Origin: Gammaproteobacteria bacterium
Lineage (GTDB): Bacteria > Pseudomonadota > Gammaproteobacteria > Steroidobacterales > GCA-2729495
Reading direction: 5' to 3'
Assembly (NCBI GenBank): GCA_023150055.1
Contig: JAKLLP010000014.1
Span: forward strand, 9,716 to 15,408
DNA: 5,693 bases
Below the pieces are notes generated by a model. It was not told the origin of the DNA, did no database searches, and was given only the letters and a program-made list of their open reading frames with translations. The translations under genes were made by a program, and so were the position numbers. The stretch's first letter is position 1, and every line of letters begins with the position of its first letter. This document shows, piece after piece, positions 1 to 5,693 of the stretch.

Positions 1-646
1 GGTGGTGTTGGCGGGGGCCCCGGGCCCGCGCCGCCGCGTAGCGCTCGCTCGCCGCTTTCCAGTCCACGCAGCGCAGCCAGGCATCGAGATACGCCGCGCG
101 ATCGCCGCGATAGTCGATGTAGTAGGCGTGTTCCCATACGTCGCAGACGAGCAGTGGCCACCAGCCCTGCTCGTGCAGGCGCAGGCCGGCGTTCGGCGTG
201 GAGATGATGTCGAGCGTGCCGACGCCGGTCGCCACCAGCCAGGTCCAGCCGCTGCCGAACTGGCCGAGGGCCTCTTGCCGGAATCGTCGCGCGAGCGCCG
301 CGCGTGTGCCGAAGCTCCGCTCGATGGCACGCATGAGTGCGGTATCCGGCCGGCCGGGCCGCGGGCCCATCGAGCGCCAGTAGAAGGTGTGGTTCCACAG
401 CTGCGCCGCCGCGCTGGCCAGGGTTCCGGTCGAGGTGGCGATGATTTCCTCAAGGGATGCGCCCTCGCGGTCGCGATCGCCGCGGACGAGCCGGGCGACC
501 GTTCGGAAATAGCCGGCGTGGTGGTGACCGTAGTGGTAGCGCACCGTCTCGGCGGAGATCCGCGGCGCGAGCGCATCCGCCGCGTACGGCAGCCGCGGCA
601 ACTCGAGCGCGAAGCGGGTAGACCTGCTGCGAGCGTTCATCCTCAT
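1..646 (-). CDS. sodB: Iron-type superoxide dismutase, C-terminus cut by window edge
   Basis: Converts superoxide to hydrogen peroxide and oxygen in the cytoplasm. The 215 visible residues align with E. coli SodB almost throughout. All four metal ligands are present: His38 (YHYG), His86 (WNHTFYW), Asp169 and His173 (DVWEHAYY). The active-site Tyr34 equivalent is Tyr46. Gln82, four residues before His86, matches the Gln69 position of iron enzymes; manganese enzymes carry this Gln in the later domain. Metal preference is inferred from that. The N-terminus is about 12 residues longer than SodB, basic, and lacks a hydrophobic stretch, so it is not a signal peptide. The SodB domain is complete by about residue 196; an Arg/Ala-rich tail continues past the edge. 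Oddities: His41 replaces the usual Lys in YGKHH, and Cys168 sits beside ligand Asp169. Two in-frame ATGs (646 and 640) compete; neither has a good ribosome-binding site. It is divergent from the NhaR-like regulator. Confidence 0.93.
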   Translation of the reverse strand, partial: MRMNARSRSTRFALELPRLPYAADALAPRISAETVRYHYGHHHAGYFRTVARLVRGDRDREGASLEEIIATSTGTLASAAAQLWNHTFYWRSMGPRPGRPDTALMRAIERSFGTRAALARRFRQEALGQFGSGWTWLVATGVGTLDIISTPNAGLRLHEQGWWPLLVCDVWEHAYYIDYRGDRAAYLDAWLRCVDWKAASERYAAARARGPRQHH

Positions 647-656
647 GGAGGCTAGC
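645..656 (+). repeat. Left arm of 12-bp inverted repeat flanking the regulator gene
   Basis: ATGGAGGCTAGC here is the exact reverse complement of GCTAGCCTCCAT at 1681-1692. The match continues for four more bases (CCTC at 641-644 against GAGG at 1696-1699) if a three-base insertion in the right copy is allowed. This arm overlaps the first bases of the dismutase start codon. Twelve exact bases alone could occur by chance in a window this size. Confidence 0.55.
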
Positions 657-679
657 CGGCCGCCGTCTGCCAACCCAGC

Positions 680-727
680 CCATCGGCACGACTGCTGCTG
701 TCGAAAAAATCGCAGCTGTGCCGATGG
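680..727. promoter_or_regulatory. Large interrupted dyad, probable operator between sod and the NhaR-like regulator
   Basis: The left arm at 680-695 (CCATCGGCACgaCTGC) and right arm at 712-727 (GCAGctGTGCCGATGG) are reverse complements at 14 of 16 positions. The mismatches fall together in the middle of each arm. The 16-base spacer contains a run of six A (704-709) and is the most AT-rich part of the intergenic region. Arm centres are 32 bases apart, about three helical turns, so both arms face the same side of the DNA. LysR proteins commonly bind as a dimer of dimers in such divergent regions. I do not see a convincing T-N11-A LysR box, so which protein binds is inference. Core promoters on either side are unclear; CACAAT at 740-745 is a weak -10 candidate for the regulator. 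As RNA, the same bases could form a 10+4 bp stem-loop in the dismutase leader. Confidence 0.7.
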
Positions 728-788
728 CCCATGGTCTGACACAATGCAGAATGTCACTGGCGGCGCATGGCCTGCAGGCAGGCAGCAG

Positions 789-1685
789 ATGGCAGCACGC
801 CCCAATTTCCATCACCTTTACCGCTTCTGGATCGTGGCCCAGGAGGGCAGCCTGGCGGCGGCAAGCCGCATCCTCGGGGTACGCCACTCGACGCTGAGTT
901 CGCAGCTGGCCACGCTCGAAGCGGTGCTCGGCACGAAGCTCTTCCTGCGCCGCTCACGCGGCGTGCGCCTGACGCCCCAGGGCGAGGTGGTGGCCGGTTA
1001 CTGCGACCAGATCTTCCGGCTCGGCTCGGAACTGCTGGAGGCCGTCTCGGGCCAGCGCGAGAGCCGCCTGCGGATCGGCATGCTGCCGGCCGTGCCGAGG
1101 GCGCTGTGTTACGCGGCGTTGCGTCCGGTGCTCGAGCCGCGGCGGAACGCGCGCATCGAAGTCACCGTGGCCGGGCTCGATGTCCTCTGCCGCGCCCTGA
1201 TCGCCGGCGCCCTGCACGTCGTGATCACGGACCGGCTGCCGTCGCGCGCCACCGCCGGCCCGCTGCACCCGCACCTGATCGGCGAGACGAGAGTCGGGAT
1301 CTACGGTACCGAACGTCTTGCCGAGCGCTATCGCAAAGGCTATCCGCGCTCGCTCGACGACGCGCCCATGCTGCTGCCATCGGCCGGAGGCGCGCTGCGC
1401 GAGGCGCTCGACTCCTGGTTTGCCGAGGAGGGTGTGCGCCCGCGCATCGCCGGCGAGTTCGACGATGCTCCGATGATGGCGGCCTTCGCCGCCCGCGGGC
1501 ACGGCCTCGTCCCGGTCCGCCAGGCTATTGCCGAGGAGGCGCGGCGTTATTACGGGCTGGTTTCCATCGGCTCGGTGCCGGGCTTTGCCGAGCGGCTGTA
1601 TGCCCTGACGCTCGGGCGGCGTGTCAGGCACCCCGGCATTCAGCGGCTGATCGATAGCGGCCGCGACCGATTGAGCGAGCGCTAG
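789..1685 (+). CDS. nhaR: LysR-family transcriptional regulator, NhaR-like
   Basis: A 298-residue DNA-binding regulator; E. coli NhaR is about 301. The winged helix-turn-helix spans residues 7-65, opening FHHLYRFW, the counterpart of NHLYYFW in NhaR, with the recognition region around 21-45 and the wing near RRSRGVRLTPQGE. The effector-binding domain covers about 94-290. Its late motif GEFDDAPMMAAFAARG (222-237) closely matches the NhaR signature GEFDDAALMKAFG, and HPGIQRL (281-287) matches HPAVQRI near the NhaR end. E. coli NhaR activates nhaA, osmC and pgaABCD in response to sodium and pH. No antiporter gene lies here, so the target and signal may differ; the divergent dismutase is the obvious candidate. 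ATG at 789 was chosen because it gives the family N-terminus; an upstream in-frame ATG (744) would add 15 unlikely residues. The ribosome-binding site is weak. The TAG stop lies inside the right 12-bp repeat. Confidence 0.9.
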   Translation: MAARPNFHHLYRFWIVAQEGSLAAASRILGVRHSTLSSQLATLEAVLGTKLFLRRSRGVRLTPQGEVVAGYCDQIFRLGSELLEAVSGQRESRLRIGMLPAVPRALCYAALRPVLEPRRNARIEVTVAGLDVLCRALIAGALHVVITDRLPSRATAGPLHPHLIGETRVGIYGTERLAERYRKGYPRSLDDAPMLLPSAGGALREALDSWFAEEGVRPRIAGEFDDAPMMAAFAARGHGLVPVRQAIAEEARRYYGLVSIGSVPGFAERLYALTLGRRVRHPGIQRLIDSGRDRLSER

Positions 1686-1692
1686 CCTCCAT
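1681..1692 (+). repeat. Right arm of 12-bp inverted repeat flanking the regulator gene
   Basis: GCTAGCCTCCAT, the reverse complement of 645-656, with the regulator's TAG stop inside it. The following bases, AATGAGG, parallel GAGG after the same 12-mer on the dismutase side, with three extra bases. The 12-mers include CTAG, a tetramer usually rare in bacterial genomes, which makes the match slightly less likely to be random. Confidence 0.55.
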
Positions 1693-1805
1693 AATGAGGT
1701 GCCACTCGTGACCGTCCTTGTGGCGGTAGGTCTCCGCCGTCGGTCTTCGTGCCTGCCGCCGGTCTGTGGCTCGGGATGCCCGTTACAGCCTCAGCGTCAC
1801 GCTGG

Positions 1806-1832
1806 CGGAACCTGCTGGTCGGGCAGGTTCCG
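1806..1832. repeat. Strong hairpin A, inverted-copy partner of hairpin B
   Basis: CGGAACCTGC (1806-1815) and GCAGGTTCCG (1823-1832) form a perfect 10-bp stem around a seven-base loop. Allowing G-T pairs, the stem extends to 1802-1836. There is no downstream T-run, so it is not a standard intrinsic terminator. Bases 1817-1828 (GGTCGGGCAGGT) are the exact reverse complement of 1907-1918, inside hairpin B. Confidence 0.75.
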
Positions 1833-1896
1833 TCGGGACGCTCCCTGCGGGCATACTCGAGTTCCGCCGCGCTCCTGCTGCGTGCGGCTCCACACG

Positions 1897-1924
1897 CCCG
1901 CCGGTGACCTGCCCGACCGGCGGG
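1897..1924. repeat. Strong hairpin B, inverted-copy partner of hairpin A
   Basis: CCCGCCGGT (1897-1905) and ACCGGCGGG (1916-1924) form a perfect 9-bp stem around a ten-base loop. Its loop and 3' stem can pair instead with hairpin A: 1811-1828 and 1907-1924 make 18 consecutive pairs, 12 of them in a perfect Watson-Crick core and two of the remaining six G-T. The separate hairpins and the long helix are mutually exclusive. The geometry suits either an inverted pair of REP-like elements or a switching RNA leader; the sequence alone does not decide. Confidence 0.72.
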
Positions 1925-1989
1925 ACTCCCCGATGCCGCGGGAGACAGGCCCTGGTCTTCATGCTGGCGCGGCTTGATGACGCAGCCGC

Positions 1990-2017
1990 CTGGCCGGTGG
2001 CTGTCCTGGTGCATAAT
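1990..2017 (+). promoter_or_regulatory. Putative promoter of the RND efflux operon
   Basis: CATAAT at 2012-2017 matches five of six bases of the sigma-70 -10 consensus. CTGGCC at 1990-1995 is a poor -35 (three of six) at 16-base spacing. Transcription would begin near 2024, leaving a leader of about 20 bases. A weak -35 would fit an activator-dependent or low-level promoter. If this is the real promoter, both hairpins lie upstream of the transcript. Confidence 0.35.
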
Positions 2018-2044
2018 CGCCGCCGCCCGCAGCTCACCAACCTA

Positions 2045-3208
2045 ATGAACAAGCCATCCGTCATCGCTACCCTCAGGAAGTTCGCGCGCACCCGGGCGGG
2101 GCTGCCGGTCCTCATCGTGCTCGCGGCCGTGATCGCCGTCGGCTTGCTCAACGCGACCCGCCCGCGGTTGCAGCCGGTGCCGGTCACCGAGCGGGAGTGG
2201 ACGGTGACGGCGGCCGTCGTCCGGCACGAGGCCGTGCAACCGCGGCTCGACCTGTTCGGCGAGGTGGTCCCCGGCCGGCGCAGCGAACTGCGGGCGCTGG
2301 TGGCGGGGCCGATTGCCCGGGTCGGAGCGAACTTCCGCGATGGTGGCCTGGTGCGCGAGGGCGAACCGTTGCTGCAGATCGATCCGTTCGATTACGAGAC
2401 CGCGCTGGCCGACAACCGCTCCCGGCTCCGCGAAGCGGAGGTGCGGCTGGAGGTCGTAGAGCGTGACCTGAGCCGCGCGCGGGACCTCTACGCGCAGAAA
2501 CTGGTAGCGCCGCAGTTCCTCGACAATGCCGAGCTGACGGTGAAACAGCAGGAAGCAATCGTCGAGCAGCATCGGATCGCCGTGCGCCGCGCCGAGCGGG
2601 ACCTCGCCGATACGAGTCTCCGCGCGCCCTATGCGGGTGTCGTCGGCAACGTCAATGCCGATCTCGGCAAGCAGTTGTCGCTCAATGACAAGGTGGCCGA
2701 CCTCACCGATATCGACCGGCTGGAGGTGCGGTTTTCGCTTTCCAATGCCGAATACGGTCGCCTGCTGGCATCCGGTGAACCCGTCGTCGGCCGTCCCGTC
2801 GAGGTCATCTGGGAGGTTGGTGCGGGGCGCATCGAGTACCGGGGCACGATCGCCCGGGTGGGCGCCGAGATCGCCGCCACCACCGGCGGTGTCGACGTCT
2901 ACGCCGTTCTCGACGCCGGCAGCACCGGCAGCACGCTGCGACCCGGGGCCTTCGTGCGCGTGGGTGTCGCCGACCGGCGCTACGAGGACGTCCTGCGCGC
3001 GCCGGAAAGTGCGCTCTACGATCGGGACGTGGTGTACGTGATCAACGGCGAGGACCGTCTCGAGGAACGCTCGGTGCGGGTGGTTGGCTACGTGGGCAGC
3101 GACATGATCTTCGAGAGTGCCGGCGCGCCGGCACTCGTCGATGGCGACCGGATCGTGACGACACAGCTGCGCGAGATCGGTGCCGGCATGAAGGTGCGGG
3201 TGCAGTGA
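2045..3208 (+). CDS. RND efflux periplasmic adaptor (membrane fusion protein, AcrA/HlyD type)
   Basis: Links an inner-membrane RND pump to an outer-membrane channel across the periplasm. It has 387 residues, within the usual family length. A single hydrophobic segment (about 19-36) anchors it; there is no lipobox, so it is probably membrane-spanning rather than a lipoprotein. The first lipoyl half is near 66-115 (GEVVPGRRSEL, then VREGEPLLQIDPFDY). A helical hairpin follows (about 118-188) and then the second lipoyl half (LRAPYAGVVGNV, 192-203). A beta-barrel reaches LRPGAFVRV (298-306), and a membrane-proximal domain contains LRAPESALY (317-325). At the hairpin tip, Arg144-x3-Leu148-x6-Ala155 fits the TolC-contacting RLS motif with Ala in place of Ser. 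ATG 2045 was chosen for its basic N-terminus directly before the anchor; no Shine-Dalgarno sequence precedes it. The permease starts four bases after its stop, so the two are almost certainly one operon. The substrate is unknown. Confidence 0.92.
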   Translation: MNKPSVIATLRKFARTRAGLPVLIVLAAVIAVGLLNATRPRLQPVPVTEREWTVTAAVVRHEAVQPRLDLFGEVVPGRRSELRALVAGPIARVGANFRDGGLVREGEPLLQIDPFDYETALADNRSRLREAEVRLEVVERDLSRARDLYAQKLVAPQFLDNAELTVKQQEAIVEQHRIAVRRAERDLADTSLRAPYAGVVGNVNADLGKQLSLNDKVADLTDIDRLEVRFSLSNAEYGRLLASGEPVVGRPVEVIWEVGAGRIEYRGTIARVGAEIAATTGGVDVYAVLDAGSTGSTLRPGAFVRVGVADRRYEDVLRAPESALYDRDVVYVINGEDRLEERSVRVVGYVGSDMIFESAGAPALVDGDRIVTTQLREIGAGMKVRVQ

Positions 3209-3212
3209 CGCG

Positions 3213-5693
3213 ATGGAAAGCCGCGGCGTCATAGCCTTCTTCGCCGGCCATCGCGTGGCCGCCAACCTGCTGATGATCAGCATGATCCTGTTCGGGCTGT
3301 GGGGCGCAACCCAGCTCAACCGCCAGGTGCTGCCCGATATCGACCTGAACATCGTCAACGTCACGGTGCGCTGGCCGGGGGCGAGTCCCGAGGACGTCGA
3401 GGCCAACATCGTCGAGGCGATCGAGCCGGAGGTGCGTTTTCTCGAGGACGTCAAGCGGGTGCGCGCGCTCGCCTTCGAGGGACGCGCCGAGCTGACCCTC
3501 GAATTCAAGGAAAGCATGGACATGTCGAAGGCGCTCGCCGATGTGCAGTCGGCGATCGCGCGCATCACCACGTTTCCGCAGGACATCGAGCGTCCGGTGA
3601 TCAGCCAGTTCCTGCAGACCGACCTGATCTGCCGTATCCAGATCAACGGGCCTTTCCAGGAACGAGCGCTGAAAGCCATTGCCAGGGACATCCGCGACGA
3701 CCTCCTGCGGCTCGGCATACCGCGGATCACGATGGTCGGGGCGCGGGATTCGGAGATCTGGGTAGAGCTCGGCGACGACACCTTGCGCTCGCTCGATCTC
3801 GGGCTCGCCGACATCGCAGCGCGCATCGACCAGGCGAGTCTCGACCTGCCGGCCGGCAGCATCGAGAGCGGGGGCGTGTCCCAGCAGCTGCGCAGCGAGG
3901 CCCTTGCACGCTCCGTCCCGGCTCTTGCCGAGATCGAGATCGTCTCCCGCGCCAGCGGGGAGAAGCTGCGCCTGCGGGACGTCGCGAAGATCACCGAGAC
4001 CTTCGAGGAAGGAACCGTGTCGCAGCTCGAGCGTGAGCACACGTCGATCGGGCTGGTGCTGGGGCGTACGCGCGGTTTCGATTCGCTCGAGGCGCAGCAA
4101 CTGGTCAGCGATTACATCGAGCGCATGCGCCCGGTCTGGCCCGCGAGCCTGCGGGTCGACATGTACGACGTCTTCGCCAACGAGGCGACCCAGCGGGTGC
4201 GCATGCTGGTCACCAACGGGATCCAGGGGATGGCGCTGGTGGTGCTGGCGCTGTTCGTGTTCCTCAACGGTCGCGTCGCCATCTGGGTGGCATCGGGCAT
4301 TCCCGTTTCCATCGTGGCCACGCTCGGCGTGATGGCCGTGCTCGGCATGACGCTCGACATGATCAGCATGTTCGCCATGATCATGGCGCTCGGCATGCTG
4401 GCCGACGATGCGATCGTCGTCGGCGAGCACACCGAGGCGCTCTATCGCAGCGGCGTTTCGGCGCGGGATGCGCCGGTCCGGGCCGCCCAGGCGATGTTCT
4501 TCCCCGTGCTCGCCGCCGCAGGCACCACGCTGGCCGCGTTCTTTCCCATCCTCAACCTCACCGGCAATATCGGCCAGATCATCGGCGCCCTGCCGATCGT
4601 GATGATCGTCGCTCTGACCGCGAGCCTCGTGGAGTGCTTCCTGGTGCTGCCGATGCACCTGCGCCATGCCCTCGAACGCATGGATCGGGCGGCCGCCTCG
4701 GGCCGCGCGCGGCCGGCGTTCCTGCAGGCCTTCGACCGCTTCCACGACCGGTTCGACCACTTTCGCGACACCCGCGTGCGCAGTGCCATCGGCTTCTGCT
4801 TCGAGCGCCGCTACAGCACGCTGCTTGCCGCGCTGTGCATGATCTGGCTCTCGCTCACGCTCATGCGGACCGGCTGGGTCGGCTTCGAGTTCTTCGCCCA
4901 GCCCGAAACGGACATGATCTACGGCAATTTTGCGCTGTCGCCGGGCGCGCCCCGGGAGCGGACGGAGGACATGGTCCGGGAACTCGAACGGGCGGCTTAC
5001 GAGACCGAGCGCAGGCTGACCGACGGGAAGGGCGGCCTCATCCGCTACGGCGTCGGTACCGTCGGCACCACCGAGAACCGCCAGGGCGAGACGCCCAGCA
5101 CCGGCGATCACATCGGCGCCTACACGGTGGAGCTGATCTCCGGCGACGAGCGCGAGGTGCGCACGCACCAGTTCATCGACGCCTGGAGTGCGGAGGTGCA
5201 GCCGGTGGCGGGAGTGGAACGGGTCACCATCATCGAGCGCAGCGCGGGAGGACCGCCCGGCCGGGACCTCGATGTACGCCTCTCCGGGGCGCCGCTGGAG
5301 CAGATGAAGGCGGCGGCGCTCGCGATCCAGGAGCAGCTTCGCTCGATCCCGGGACTGACCGGCATCGAGGACAACCTGCCCTTTGGCAAGCAGGAACTCG
5401 TCATGGAGTTGACCGACACCGGCCGGGCGATGGGCTTCACGACGCTAGCGGTCGCGCGCGAGGTGCGTAACGCCTTCGAGGGCGCCGTCGCCAAGCGTTT
5501 CGCGCGCGAGCAGGAAGAGATCATCGTGCGGGTCAAGCTCGCCGAGTCCACCCGCGTGCGCGACACCATCCGCGACCTCTACCTGCGCGCCCCCGATGGC
5601 GCCGAGGTGCCGCTGACCGAGGTGGTGACGCTCACCCGCCGCGTGGGCTTCGCGCAGATCCGGCGCGAGGATGGCGTCCGGCAGGTGGCCGTG
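3213..5693 (+). CDS. RND-family efflux permease, C-terminus cut by window edge
   Basis: Proton-driven inner-membrane pump subunit that would form a tripartite system with the adaptor. The frame stays open from ATG 3213 to the window edge: 827 residues of a family usually about 1,030-1,050 long, so roughly 200 are missing. TM1 is about 13-31, opening HRVAANLLM. The first porter region begins with LPDIDLNIVNVTVRWPGASPEDVE (split by residue 40-63). TM2-TM6 lie between about 337 and 480, and TM7 near 534-552. TM4 carries the proton-relay pair Asp398-Asp399 (LADDAIVVGEH), matching AcrB Asp407-Asp408; the TM10 Lys lies beyond the edge. The second periplasmic loop is nearly complete. GEH replaces the more usual VEN after the aspartates, and with VAANLLM suggests a clade apart from AcrB. 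Start is four bases after the adaptor stop, implying translational coupling. The transported substrate cannot be deduced. Confidence 0.93.
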   Translation, partial: MESRGVIAFFAGHRVAANLLMISMILFGLWGATQLNRQVLPDIDLNIVNVTVRWPGASPEDVEANIVEAIEPEVRFLEDVKRVRALAFEGRAELTLEFKESMDMSKALADVQSAIARITTFPQDIERPVISQFLQTDLICRIQINGPFQERALKAIARDIRDDLLRLGIPRITMVGARDSEIWVELGDDTLRSLDLGLADIAARIDQASLDLPAGSIESGGVSQQLRSEALARSVPALAEIEIVSRASGEKLRLRDVAKITETFEEGTVSQLEREHTSIGLVLGRTRGFDSLEAQQLVSDYIERMRPVWPASLRVDMYDVFANEATQRVRMLVTNGIQGMALVVLALFVFLNGRVAIWVASGIPVSIVATLGVMAVLGMTLDMISMFAMIMALGMLADDAIVVGEHTEALYRSGVSARDAPVRAAQAMFFPVLAAAGTTLAAFFPILNLTGNIGQIIGALPIVMIVALTASLVECFLVLPMHLRHALERMDRAAASGRARPAFLQAFDRFHDRFDHFRDTRVRSAIGFCFERRYSTLLAALCMIWLSLTLMRTGWVGFEFFAQPETDMIYGNFALSPGAPRERTEDMVRELERAAYETERRLTDGKGGLIRYGVGTVGTTENRQGETPSTGDHIGAYTVELISGDEREVRTHQFIDAWSAEVQPVAGVERVTIIERSAGGPPGRDLDVRLSGAPLEQMKAAALAIQEQLRSIPGLTGIEDNLPFGKQELVMELTDTGRAMGFTTLAVAREVRNAFEGAVAKRFAREQEEIIVRVKLAESTRVRDTIRDLYLRAPDGAEVPLTEVVTLTRRVGFAQIRREDGVRQVAV

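Larger units (their letters stand above)
1686..2044. other. 359-base intergenic region without a credible gene
   Basis: Open frames exist here on both strands, including an in-frame upstream extension of the adaptor back to 1766. Their translations are rich in Arg, Pro, Gly and Cys, show no recognisable domain, and have no plausible start signal. I therefore read the stretch as non-coding. It contains a short stem CAGCG/CGCTG (1792-1804), the hairpin pair described separately (1806-1924), and a putative promoter near 1990-2017. No tRNA, known riboswitch or hairpin with a T-run terminator is visible, so the end of the regulator transcript is not marked by an obvious intrinsic terminator. Confidence 0.6.

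Noticed and set aside
10..32. Very GC-rich hairpin at the left edge, possible terminator of the dismutase
   Set aside because: It lies inside the dismutase reading frame, encoding its Arg/Gly/Pro tail, and has no T-run; it is better explained by GC-rich coding sequence.
2..655. 217-codon plus-strand frame across the dismutase
   Set aside because: Antisense to a convincing SodB with all metal ligands; the translated product resembles no protein family.
770..779. Perfect palindrome GCCTGCAGGC just upstream of the regulator start
   Set aside because: Ten-base palindromes occur several times by chance in a window of this size and composition; no second copy or phased partner supports an operator.
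1671..1695. TTGAGC and CATAAT near the regulator stop as a promoter
   Set aside because: The spacing between the two hexamers is 13 bases, too short for sigma-70.
2042..4042. 666-codon open frame on the minus strand opposite the adaptor and permease
   Set aside because: It is the antisense shadow of two clear plus-strand genes in high-GC DNA; its translation is Ser/Arg/Ala-rich with no recognisable domain and changes character where the plus-strand reading frame changes.
3042..5168. 708-codon open frame on the minus strand opposite the permease
   Set aside because: The translation is full of His, Asp, Glu and Arg without domain structure, as expected for the complement of GC-rich codons of a real membrane protein on the plus strand.

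Overview
The window is high-GC bacterial DNA with three functional blocks and no sign of phage, plasmid, CRISPR or insertion-sequence genes. The proteins point to a Gram-negative proteobacterium, probably a gammaproteobacterium. The superoxide dismutase resembles enterobacterial SodB, the regulator resembles E. coli NhaR along its whole length, and an RND efflux pair implies an outer membrane. The genus cannot be named from this sequence.

Block 1 (1-646, minus strand) is an iron-type superoxide dismutase whose C-terminus runs off the left edge. Block 2 (789-1685, plus strand) is a LysR-family regulator close to NhaR, transcribed divergently from the dismutase. The 142 bases between them hold a large interrupted dyad (680-727). 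Its two 16-base arms are about three helical turns apart and flank an A-rich centre. This is the usual layout of a LysR regulator and its divergent target, so the simplest model is that the NhaR-like protein controls the dismutase, itself, or both. A 12-bp inverted repeat sits at the two outer edges of the regulator gene.

A gap of 359 bases (1686-2044) follows with no credible gene. It contains two strong hairpins that are diverged inverted copies of each other and that could instead pair into one long helix. A plausible -10 box lies just upstream of the next gene.

Block 3 (2045-5693, plus strand) is an efflux operon: an inner-membrane-anchored periplasmic adaptor, then, four bases after its stop, an RND-family permease. 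The permease has the TM4 double aspartate of proton-driven pumps and is cut by the right edge after 827 codons. No outer-membrane channel gene is visible; the adaptor would need a TolC-like partner encoded elsewhere or beyond the edge. Nothing visible links the pump to the dismutase/regulator pair beyond proximity.

Most of the window is ordinary. The parts worth a second look are non-coding: the dyad between dismutase and regulator, and the paired hairpins before the efflux operon.
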